Shown here: piece after piece, positions 1 to 6,178 of the stretch
How the letters are laid out: each line of letters opens with the position of its first letter
Numbering within the stretch: position 1 is the stretch's first letter
Source: Sulfurovum sp.
GTDB taxonomy: Bacteria > Campylobacterota > Campylobacteria > Campylobacterales > Sulfurovaceae
Assembly (NCBI GenBank): GCA_030634925.1
Contig: DAOVZV010000043.1
Span: 1 to 7,845, forward strand
Direction of reading: 5' to 3'
Length of the DNA stretch: 7,845 bases
The notes under the pieces: generated by a model
What the model was told of the DNA's origin: nothing
What the model saw: the letters and a program-made list of their open reading frames with translations, nothing else
Databases searched by the model: none
Position numbers and translations under genes: made by a program

Positions 1-353
1 TTATTCCTAAAAATTTGCAAAACTGGAAAGCAAAATTTTTAGCCAATGCAGAGTTGGCGATGGAACCAAGTAAAGCAGTAAAAGAGTATAAAGATGAGAA
101 TACCGATCTAAAAGATAAGCTAGATGAATAGGCAAGAGTAGTTGGTAAAATCACAGTAGAGCGAGACTGGTTATAGGGAAAGCTCGAAAGCTTGGACTTG
201 TCGACTAAACAAGATTTAGTAGAAGTTCAAGCTGATAATATTTCACTACTTAAACAGGGAGGACTAGCAGAAGGAAATCCAAAGTCTGATAATGCTATTT
301 TTGAACTCCTATAGGCAAAGCTAAAGCTTCACTTCCTATGTTTTACTAGATAA
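1..353 (+). pseudogene. Decayed IS3-family transposase fragment
   Basis: Reading from base 3, one frame gives a sequence typical of the OrfA C-terminus and OrfB N-terminus of IS3-family transposases. It starts IPKNLQNWKAKFLANAELA, then a Lys/Glu-rich coiled-coil-like stretch, then GKITVERDWL and GKLESLDLSTKQDL. The frame is broken by three amber codons at 129-131, 174-176 and 312-314 and ends at TAA 351-353. Similarity to the family seems to fade after about codon 80, so the 3' part may be rearranged. The DDE catalytic core is missing and the fragment runs off the left edge, so it cannot transpose. The family call rests on remembered motif similarity (ERDWL followed by GKL and LDLS), not on an alignment. 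It ends immediately beside the stop of the convergent NERD-helicase gene, suggesting this junction is a scar of past insertion or deletion. Confidence 0.62.
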
Positions 354-2057
354 TTAATAGCTTTTTAAGTCTCTAGCAAAGCTATCCTTACTAAAGTCTT
401 TAGAGTGAATATAGAGATGTTCTGAGGCTCTTGTCATTCCCACATAAACCAATTTTCTCTTTGAAATTTTATCTATGTCTAATAAAAAGCATATCTTATT
501 TTCTAATCCTTTAGATGAATGATATGTTGTAATAGTTAATTTATTTTCAACTATTTCTTTACCAACTTTAGCATTTGATTTTATATTTATAGGTAATTGA
601 TAGAAAAAATTATTCATTTCATTCCAACTATTTCCTAGAACCATTATGTCTTTATATGAATATTTAGAATTAATAAGAGTTTTAATAATCTGAACAATTT
701 TATCATAGTTTCCGTCTATAAACTTTACTTGAGAGTTTTGATATGTTTGTGAAGATATATCTTTTGAACCTTGATAAAAAGTATCTACTTCTTTTTCTAA
801 CTTTTCATCAACTTTAAGAAAATGAAGAGCCAAGTCAAGATGAGAAGATGCAGAACGGTAGGATGATTTGAGAAGTTTACTTCTTCCTCTCATATCTAAA
901 CCAATATTTTGTTTCCAGTTTATATCTGTAGAATTATAGATTGATTGAAGTCTATCTCCTGCTAAAAATAGATTAATACTATCATCATCATTTTTAATAA
1001 TCATATTGATACAGCATTTAATCCAATTGTCATAGAAATCTTGATATTCATCTATTAACACCAAGTTATATTGTGGCTTTGCATTTTCTAATGCATTATT
1101 TGGTAATGTCTCTGACCAAAAAGTTTCATTAGCACCTTGTGGTACTCTAATCTTTGCATTTTGTAGAGCAAGTTTATGAAAGTTAATAACTTCTAAATTC
1201 AAGGGGTTTATATTATCATTAGAAAAAGATAACTCATTTAATAATATATCAATTTTACTTTGAATTTTGGAGGTGAGAGATTTATTATAGGTTACTATTA
1301 AAATTTTCCAATCAGGATTTTTTTGTAGTAGATATATGGCTCTTGCAATTAAAATTACAGTTTTACCACTACCTGGAACACCTGTAACCATATAGTGACC
1401 TTTTGGAATTTTTTTGGCAAATTTTTCTTGTTCAATATCAAGAGCTTTGATAAGTTCTTCATCTTTAGTATCTTCATCATTGATAAATATTTCTATTTCA
1501 GGAGATATAGATTTTCTAATTGATAAGAGTTGATTATCATTTAAGGCAATAGTTTCATCTGAGAAAATATCTTTGATTTGCATATCTGTAATACTATTAG
1601 AAAATATAGTTTTTGTTGGATATTGATTAATAGTATCTTCAAAAACATCTTTTTCAGTATCCTTAATATTACTAAAGATGACATTTGAATAGAGTTTATA
1701 ATCTTGTTTCCCCTCATCATTAAAGAGGTTAAGATTAGATTGAAAGACACCATTTAAAAGATTAAAATATTGATTACATCTAAAAATAGGGTTATAATGT
1801 TTTCGATTGTCTATTGTAATTACATTTTTATTTGTGATATTTTTAATATAATCAAAACTCCAATCTTTTACTTCAATAATTGAAATACCTTTATATTTAT
1901 CGACAACAATAAAGTCAGGTTCTAAACTTTTGACCCTAGGAGTAACATAAATATATACATCATAATCTATATTTTTATAGATGGTTTCTAGTTTATTTAA
2001 AACTCTATTTTCACCTTTAGTTAATGTATTTTCTACTGGTATTATATGAATTGACAT
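354..2057 (-). CDS. NERD nuclease-like domain fused to superfamily 1 (UvrD/PcrA-type) helicase
   Basis: A 567-residue, probably cytosolic DNA-processing protein. Residues about 10-110 form a NERD (nuclease-related) domain: G15-E16, then D48 in EPDFIVVD and E62-V-K64 in IIEVKDW, which together fit a PD-(D/E)xK-like active site. The rest is an SF1 helicase with its motifs in order: possible Q-motif Gln210, Walker A GVPGSGKT (226-233), Ia VTYNKSL (255-261), II IDEYQDF (335-341), III AGDRLQSIY (366-374), IV SYRSA (399-403), V TTYHSSKGLE (510-519) and VI VYVGMTRA (537-544). All key ATPase residues are present, so it should be active. No signal peptide or membrane segment is seen. The start is supported by AAGGA at 2067-2063, 5 nt before the ATG. 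The gene follows moaA by 37 bp on the same strand and may be co-transcribed with it. It is clearly more AT-rich than its neighbours (12 of 60 G/C at 541-600 against 27 of 60 at 2461-2520 in moaA), which suggests separate acquisition. Exact role is unknown; repair or phage/plasmid defence are both possible. Confidence 0.87.
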   Translation of the reverse strand: MSIHIIPVENTLTKGENRVLNKLETIYKNIDYDVYIYVTPRVKSLEPDFIVVDKYKGISIIEVKDWSFDYIKNITNKNVITIDNRKHYNPIFRCNQYFNLLNGVFQSNLNLFNDEGKQDYKLYSNVIFSNIKDTEKDVFEDTINQYPTKTIFSNSITDMQIKDIFSDETIALNDNQLLSIRKSISPEIEIFINDEDTKDEELIKALDIEQEKFAKKIPKGHYMVTGVPGSGKTVILIARAIYLLQKNPDWKILIVTYNKSLTSKIQSKIDILLNELSFSNDNINPLNLEVINFHKLALQNAKIRVPQGANETFWSETLPNNALENAKPQYNLVLIDEYQDFYDNWIKCCINMIIKNDDDSINLFLAGDRLQSIYNSTDINWKQNIGLDMRGRSKLLKSSYRSASSHLDLALHFLKVDEKLEKEVDTFYQGSKDISSQTYQNSQVKFIDGNYDKIVQIIKTLINSKYSYKDIMVLGNSWNEMNNFFYQLPINIKSNAKVGKEIVENKLTITTYHSSKGLENKICFLLDIDKISKRKLVYVGMTRASEHLYIHSKDFSKDSFARDLKSY

Positions 2058-2094
2058 TTTTATCCTTTAATATTTTCTTTTTCATATACTTATA

Positions 2095-3069
2095 TCACCC
2101 ACCAGTCTCATAAAATGCTCTTTTGGATATGTCGTCTTCGTTTGGATTGTATTCGCTCCATCTGTTCTCTTTTGGTTTGTCTTTTAGTACTTTTGCTAAT
2201 ACTTGTGTGGCTTTTTCTATGTCTTTGTTTCGGACGGCTTCTGCTATGCTCATAGCTTCGTCGAAATATAGGCAGGGTATTAGGTTTCCTTCTGCTGTTA
2301 GTCTTATTCTATTGCAGTTTTCACAAAAGTCGTGTTTATGTGGGTCTATTAGTCCAAACTCTGTACCGTCTTCTAGTGCGTAGTTGAATGATGGACTTGC
2401 TCCCTCTCTGCCTAGTGCTTTGATGGTGTGTTTCTCTTTTACTTTGGCTAGTATCTCTTTACCGTGCATTCCTTGTAGGCTTTCTTGGGCGTGTTGGTTT
2501 TCCATATACTCTATGAAACGGACTTTGATATTTCTATCTTTGCAGTATTGCATTATATCTAGTATTTCATCATCGTTGATACCTTTTAGGGGAACCATAT
2601 TGATTTTGACTTTGAGTCCTACTGCTAGGGCTTTGTCTATGCCATCGAGTACTTTGTCTAAGACATCTTTTCCTGCTATCTTGGAGGCTACATCTGCTTT
2701 GAGCGAGTCTAGTGAGATATTGAGTCTTTTGAGTCCTGCGTCTTTGAGTCTTTGGGATGCTTCAGGGAGCAGGTAGCCGTTGGTGGTGAGTGCCAAATCT
2801 ATATCTGGTTTGTAGTCGCTTATCATCTTGATAAAGCTATCTAGGTCTTCTCGTAATAGTGGTTCTCCACCAGTAAGTCTTATCTTGGTTACGCCCTCAT
2901 CTATGGCTACTTTGATAAACAAAAATAGCTCTTCAAATGATAGTAGGTTCTCTTTGGGTACCCACGAAAAAGGTTTTTCTGGCATACAGTATTGGCATCT
3001 AAAGTTACATCTTTCTGTAACTGAAACTCTCAAATAATCTACTTTGCGTCCGTGTCCATCTATAAGCAT
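2095..3069 (-). CDS. moaA: GTP 3',8-cyclase MoaA (molybdenum cofactor biosynthesis)
   Basis: Radical SAM enzyme that converts GTP to 3',8-cyclo-7,8-dihydro-GTP, the first committed step of molybdopterin synthesis with MoaC, in the cytosol. The 324-residue length is normal for the family. The N-terminal radical SAM cluster motif is C21-NFR-C25-QY-C28, followed by the SAM-binding GGEP at 67-70 and the TIM-barrel strands LTTNGYL (about 94-100) and LNISLDSL (116-123). The second [4Fe-4S] cluster that holds GTP is represented by C249, C252 and C266. The protein ends in the conserved Gly-Gly (323-324) that MoaA needs in its active site. The start begins a typical N-terminus ([21 protein letters not shown]); only a weak GGA lies upstream at 3078-3076. 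No other molybdenum cofactor gene is in the window. A divergent dioxygenase gene lies upstream and the NERD-helicase gene follows downstream on the same strand. Confidence 0.96.
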   Translation of the reverse strand: MLIDGHGRKVDYLRVSVTERCNFRCQYCMPEKPFSWVPKENLLSFEELFLFIKVAIDEGVTKIRLTGGEPLLREDLDSFIKMISDYKPDIDLALTTNGYLLPEASQRLKDAGLKRLNISLDSLKADVASKIAGKDVLDKVLDGIDKALAVGLKVKINMVPLKGINDDEILDIMQYCKDRNIKVRFIEYMENQHAQESLQGMHGKEILAKVKEKHTIKALGREGASPSFNYALEDGTEFGLIDPHKHDFCENCNRIRLTAEGNLIPCLYFDEAMSIAEAVRNKDIEKATQVLAKVLKDKPKENRWSEYNPNEDDISKRAFYETGG

Positions 3070-3082
3070 CTGTTTTCCATAT

Positions 3083-3107
3083 ATTATAATTTTTCTAAGA
3101 GTATCAA
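3083..3107 (-). promoter_or_regulatory. Possible moaA promoter
   Basis: On the minus strand a perfect TATAAT lies at 3088-3083, 13 nt before the moaA ATG. TTGATA at 3107-3102 resembles a -35 but the 13-bp spacer is too short, so the box would have to work without a normal -35, which is common in Campylobacterota. The leader would be only a few bases, so this could also be a chance match in AT-rich DNA. Confidence 0.3.
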
Positions 3108-3141
3108 AATATAATTAATTTGAGGTGATGTTTGTATAAAT

Positions 3142-3170
3142 GTGATACTTTAGTATTTTATAGATATAAT
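3142..3170 (+). promoter_or_regulatory. Sigma-70 type promoter of the PhyH-family gene
   Basis: GTGATA (3142-3147, 4 of 6 to consensus), a 17-bp spacer and a perfect TATAAT (3165-3170). Predicted transcription start is near 3177, leaving a leader of about 20 nt that still includes the AAAGG ribosome site at 3185-3189. This promoter sits inside the upstream extension that would be translated if the TTG at 3132 were the start, which argues for the ATG at 3198. Confidence 0.5.
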
Positions 3171-3197
3171 TATCTACTCAAAACAAAGGTTACACAG

Positions 3198-3941
3198 ATG
3201 AAACTTTCAGATTATGAACTATCTCAATTTAACAAAGATGGTTTTATTATATTGCGTAGATTTGCTGATAGCCAGTCTTGTGAGAGGATTTTGGACATAG
3301 CCAAAGCACATCTCAAGCACAAGATAGCACCAATAGAGACCGAATCAGAGTATATCGGAGAAGATGAAGATAGTTTGAGGGTGACTGTTCGGCGACTTAG
3401 GCAAGTATATGATAGAGATATAGTGTTTCGTGAGTGGATGGAGTGTGACAAAATTCGTCCTATCCTAAATCAGGTACTAGGAGATACTCCTATGATTACT
3501 CTAGCCCATCACAACTCTATAATGACCAAGATGCCACACACTTCTACGCAGACATCATGGCATCAAGATATACGATATTGGCACTTTGAGAGTGATAATT
3601 TGGTGAGTATTTGGTTGGCATTAGATGATGAGAATGCAGAAAATGGAGTATTGGAGTTCATAGCAGGTAGTCACAAGATGGCATTTGGTAGTGAGCAGTT
3701 TGAAGATAAGCAATATTTCTCCTCTACTCATAAACCCAATCAAGAGTTGATAGAGAGTAGCACACAGACGACGCTTCAAAAGGGTGATGTGGTGATATTC
3801 CACTCCAAATTACTCCATCGTGCCAATAAAAATAGAACAGACAAGGCAAAAATATCTTTTGTCTATACAGTAAAGGGTGAAAAAAATCTAGCATTGGCAA
3901 ATAGTAGGTCAAGTAGTTACAAAGAGATAATTTTATCTTAA
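3198..3941 (+). CDS. PhyH-family Fe(II)/2-oxoglutarate-dependent dioxygenase, substrate unknown
   Basis: A 247-residue protein of the phytanoyl-CoA dioxygenase (PhyH) family, a double-stranded beta-helix oxygenase that uses Fe(II), O2 and 2-oxoglutarate. The family start (YELSQFNKDGFIILRRF, residues 6-22) is intact. The iron ligands are H122 and D124 in SWHQDIRYW and the distal H207 in LLHRAN. The beta-strand segment IWLALDDENAENGVLEFIAGSH (138-159) is characteristic of the family. By spacing from H207, the usual 2-oxoglutarate-binding arginine falls on K218; R213 is nearby and may serve instead. The ATG at 3198 is chosen because AAAGG (3185-3189) lies 8 nt upstream and the family motif begins soon after; an upstream TTG at 3132 would add 22 residues without family resemblance and would overlap the promoter. 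It is transcribed divergently from moaA and 77 bp ahead of trxA. The neighbours do not reveal the substrate. Confidence 0.85.
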   Translation: MKLSDYELSQFNKDGFIILRRFADSQSCERILDIAKAHLKHKIAPIETESEYIGEDEDSLRVTVRRLRQVYDRDIVFREWMECDKIRPILNQVLGDTPMITLAHHNSIMTKMPHTSTQTSWHQDIRYWHFESDNLVSIWLALDDENAENGVLEFIAGSHKMAFGSEQFEDKQYFSSTHKPNQELIESSTQTTLQKGDVVIFHSKLLHRANKNRTDKAKISFVYTVKGEKNLALANSRSSSYKEIILS

Positions 3942-3962
3942 ATTTAGTATTTATAAGATATA

Positions 3963-3979
3963 ACTATAAAAATTATAGT
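3963..3979. promoter_or_regulatory. 17-bp perfect palindrome before trxA, candidate PerR/Fur-type operator
   Basis: ACTATAA-AAA-TTATAGT has 7-bp perfect arms and its last base is the first base of the trxA -10 box. The inner 15 bases (3964-3978) match 11 of the 14 defined positions of the Bacillus-type PerR box TTATAATnATTATAA. A repressor bound here would block the promoter. The DNA is very AT-rich, so a chance palindrome is possible. It lacks a following T tract, so it is a poor terminator for the upstream dioxygenase gene. Confidence 0.35.
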
Positions 3980-3984
3980 ATAAT
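3979..3984 (+). promoter_or_regulatory. trxA promoter -10 box
   Basis: A perfect TATAAT, 34 nt before the trxA ATG, inside the 12-base string atagtataattt (3975-3986) that recurs exactly before trxB. No clear -35 is found at the normal distance. The leader would be about 27 nt and contains the AAGGA ribosome site. Confidence 0.5.
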
Positions 3985-4018
3985 TTCATAAAATACAAAC
4001 ACAATAAAAGGATTAACA

Positions 4019-4339
4019 ATGGCAAAATATGTAGAATTAACAAGTGAAAACTTTGAAGCAACAATCGCAGAGGGCGTAACAATGGTAGATTTCTGGGCTC
4101 CTTGGTGTGGACCTTGTAGAATGATTGCTCCAATTATTGAAGAACTAGCAGAGGATTTCGATGGAAAAGCTACTATATGTAAAGTAAATACAGATGAGCA
4201 ACAAGAAGTATCTGTTAAGTATGGTATCCGTTCTATCCCTGCTATCTTGTTCTTCAAAGATGGTGAGATGGTTGACCAAATGGTAGGTGCTGCTTCAAAA
4301 GACGCATTTGCAGAAAAAATAAACTCTATTCTAGCGTAA
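4019..4339 (+). CDS. trxA: Thioredoxin 1
   Basis: A 106-residue cytosolic disulfide reductant, reduced by thioredoxin reductase and serving ribonucleotide reductase, peroxiredoxins and other targets. The redox site is WCGPC (W29, C30, C33). The buried acid D24 in VDFWAPWC and the cis-proline P74 in RSIPAILFF are in the expected places, and the whole protein has the length of a single classical thioredoxin fold with no extension or export signal. AAGGA (4008-4012) lies 6 nt before the ATG. It has its own promoter and a downstream hairpin, so it is probably transcribed mainly as a single gene even though its reductase gene trxB follows after 122 bp. A PerR-like palindrome overlaps its promoter, which would fit peroxide-responsive control, but this is inference. 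Confidence 0.97.
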   Translation: MAKYVELTSENFEATIAEGVTMVDFWAPWCGPCRMIAPIIEELAEDFDGKATICKVNTDEQQEVSVKYGIRSIPAILFFKDGEMVDQMVGAASKDAFAEKINSILA

Positions 4340-4342
4340 TCT

Positions 4343-4363
4343 CAAAGGGGTCTATCCCCTTTG
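4343..4363 (+). terminator. Hairpin after trxA, probable terminator or attenuator
   Basis: CAAAGGGG-TCTAT-CCCCTTTG is a perfect 8-bp GC-rich stem with a 5-base loop starting 3 bases after the trxA stop codon. The following bases (caaactttatata) contain no good T run, so termination may be partial, or the stem may mainly protect the trxA mRNA 3' end. Confidence 0.6.
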
Positions 4364-4416
4364 CAAACTTTATATACATTCTTCTTTCAAAAATTATTAA
4401 TCAAGCTTTACAATAG

Positions 4417-4422
4417 TATAAT
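4417..4422 (+). promoter_or_regulatory. trxB-dapB-purF operon promoter -10 box
   Basis: A perfect TATAAT, 39 nt before the trxB start, inside the same 12-base string (4413-4424) seen at trxA. The base context AG before the box is also shared. No convincing -35 is present (TTATTA at 4394-4399 is weak). With the hairpin upstream this marks a separate transcription unit from trxA. Confidence 0.5.
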
Positions 4423-4461
4423 TTGCTTAACTATTTTATTTATATTTTATAAGGAGTCAAT

Positions 4462-5400
4462 ATGTTAGATTGTGCAATTATCGGAGGGGGTCCTGCTGGA
4501 CTTACTGCTGGACTTTATGCGTCTCGTGGGGGACTCCAAAATGTAACTATGTTTGAGATGGGTATGCCAGGAGGACAGATAACTGGTAGTAGCGAGATAG
4601 AGAATTATCCAGGGTTTTTTGACCATACAAAGAGTGGTATGGACTTTATGAATACATGGCAAGAGCAGTGTTTTGCATTTGGTCTAAAGCACGAGATGAA
4701 AAAGGTAATTGGCATAGCCAAAACTGGCAAACACTTTACCGTATCAATAGAGGGTGGAGATATTGTAGAGGCTATGACGGTTATCGTGGCAACTGGAAGT
4801 ACACCAAAAAGAGCTGGATTTGCAGGTGAAGATGAGTATTTTGGAAAGGGTGTAAGTACTTGTGCTACTTGTGATGGGTTTTTCTACAAAAACAAGCCAG
4901 TAACTGTACTAGGTGGTGGAGATACAGCACTAGAAGAGGCGTTTTATCTATCCAATATATGTTCTGATGTTTATGTAGTCCATCGTAGAGATGAGTTCCG
5001 TGCAGCTCCTCCAACACTAGATAGAGCCAATAGAAAAGAGAATATTCACCTCATCACAGATAGTGTAATAGATGAGGTTTTAGGTGATGCGATGGGTGTA
5101 AGTGGTGTCAAAATCAAAAATAAAAATGGAGAGATTACAGAGCTAGATAATACAGGACTATTTGTATTTGTAGGTCATGATGTAAACAATAGCGTCCTTC
5201 AAGATAGTGATGGTAACTTCATCTGTGATATGAACGATAGAGGTCAGGTGATAGTAGATTTGAGTATGAGAACATCTGTAGAGGGTCTATTTTCAGCAGG
5301 TGATATGCGTATAGAAGCACCCAAGCAAGTAGTATCAGCGTCAGGTGATGGAGCAGTAGCAGCACTTCAAGTAATAGCATATATTCAAGAACAAGCATAA
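4462..5400 (+). CDS. trxB: Thioredoxin-disulfide reductase (NADPH)
   Basis: A 312-residue low-molecular-weight flavoprotein that passes electrons from NADPH through FAD and a redox disulfide to thioredoxin. The FAD Rossmann motif is GGGPAG (8-13), the catalytic pair is C134-AT-C137 followed by D138, and the NADPH domain has [10 protein letters not shown] (151-160) and HRRDEFR (174-180), whose arginines mark NADPH rather than NADH preference and separate it from ferredoxin/flavodoxin-type reductases that lack the CxxC. The C-terminal FAD-binding GDM is at 280-282. The length is normal and all key residues are present. AAGGAG (4451-4456) lies 5 nt before the ATG. It is the first gene of a tight operon with dapB (9-bp gap) and purF, and its likely partner trxA is just upstream. 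Confidence 0.97.
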   Translation: MLDCAIIGGGPAGLTAGLYASRGGLQNVTMFEMGMPGGQITGSSEIENYPGFFDHTKSGMDFMNTWQEQCFAFGLKHEMKKVIGIAKTGKHFTVSIEGGDIVEAMTVIVATGSTPKRAGFAGEDEYFGKGVSTCATCDGFFYKNKPVTVLGGGDTALEEAFYLSNICSDVYVVHRRDEFRAAPPTLDRANRKENIHLITDSVIDEVLGDAMGVSGVKIKNKNGEITELDNTGLFVFVGHDVNNSVLQDSDGNFICDMNDRGQVIVDLSMRTSVEGLFSAGDMRIEAPKQVVSASGDGAVAALQVIAYIQEQA

Positions 5401-5409
5401 GGAGATAGT

Positions 5410-6177
5410 ATGACAAAAGTAGGAATAGTAGGAAGTACAGGTAGAGTAGGTAGCCTTCTAATAGATGGACTATTGGATGATGAGATATTGGCTTTAGGTG
5501 TGGTACATGTATTTGATGACCTCAAAAAAGACCTGCCATCAGATGTATTGGTGACAAATAGTATGAAAGTTATGCTAGAAAACTGTGATGTAGTTATAGA
5601 TTTCTCTGCTCCAAATGCTACACAAGAGCTTTGTGAAATGGCTCTACTTAATCCTACTCCTTTGGTCATCGCTACTACAGGATTTACAAAACACCAACAA
5701 AACCTACTTACAGAAGCATCAAAAGAGATGCCAGTACTATATGCGTCAAATATGTCAGCAGGTATAGCAATACTCAAACAGCTAGTAGAACAAGTATCTA
5801 ATACTCTAAGAGACTTTGATATAGAGATTGTAGAACAGCACCATAGACACAAAGTAGATGCTCCATCAGGTACTGCTTTGACTTTGGGTGAATTTGCTGC
5901 CAAAGGTAGAGATTTGGACTTGGATAGTGTTCGTGTGAGTGGCAGAGATGGACAGATAGGAGCTAGAAGCAAAGATGAGATAGCAATTATGGCACTTCGT
6001 GGTGGTGATATAGTAGGACGACATACAGTAGGGTTCTACAATGACGGAGAGTTTTTGGAGCTAAACCATACAGCTACAAGTAGAGAGACATTTTCCAAGG
6101 GTGCTATTCGAGCAGCCAAATGGATAGTCAATCAAGATAGTGGCTTGTACTCTATCAACGATTGTTTGGGGATTTAG
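5410..6177 (+). CDS. dapB: 4-hydroxy-tetrahydrodipicolinate reductase
   Basis: A 255-residue cytosolic enzyme that reduces 4-hydroxy-tetrahydrodipicolinate with NAD(P)H in the diaminopimelate/lysine pathway, needed for peptidoglycan. The N-terminal dinucleotide motif is VGIVGSTGRVG (4-14). The family signature EQHHRHKVDAPSGTA (142-156) carries the proton donor H144, the catalytic K148 and the substrate-binding Ser-Gly-Thr at 153-155. The middle has the ATTGF segment (88-92) and the catalytic-domain strand YASNMSAGI (111-119). The ribosome site AAGGAG overlaps the trxB stop codon, with 9 bp between the genes, so translation is probably coupled. Nothing is odd in length or key residues. It has no functional link to its redox and purine neighbours; operons mixing unrelated pathways are common in Campylobacterota. 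Confidence 0.96.
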   Translation: MTKVGIVGSTGRVGSLLIDGLLDDEILALGVVHVFDDLKKDLPSDVLVTNSMKVMLENCDVVIDFSAPNATQELCEMALLNPTPLVIATTGFTKHQQNLLTEASKEMPVLYASNMSAGIAILKQLVEQVSNTLRDFDIEIVEQHHRHKVDAPSGTALTLGEFAAKGRDLDLDSVRVSGRDGQIGARSKDEIAIMALRGGDIVGRHTVGFYNDGEFLELNHTATSRETFSKGAIRAAKWIVNQDSGLYSINDCLGI

Positions 6178-6178
6178 T

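Noticed and set aside
129..314. Three in-frame stops in the transposase fragment are all TAG, suggesting amber recoding
   Set aside because: Intact genes here (dapB, purF) end in TAG, the fragment lacks its catalytic core and shows other divergence, so simple decay is the better explanation.
2123..3037. Open frames on the plus strand across moaA
   Set aside because: They are antisense shadows of the moaA coding frame, with no ribosome sites and no recognisable domains.
3132..3197. N-terminal extension of the PhyH gene from a TTG codon
   Set aside because: It has no ribosome site, no family resemblance and overlaps a good promoter; the ATG at 3198 has AAAGG at proper distance.
5385..5972. 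A 195-residue open frame antisense to dapB
   Set aside because: Its composition is Ser/Thr-rich low complexity as expected from the antisense of a biased coding frame; dapB itself is unambiguous.
6140..6178. N-terminal propeptide on PurF from a TTG codon
   Set aside because: It overlaps the end of dapB, and the ATG at 6179 places the catalytic cysteine directly after Met with a good ribosome site.
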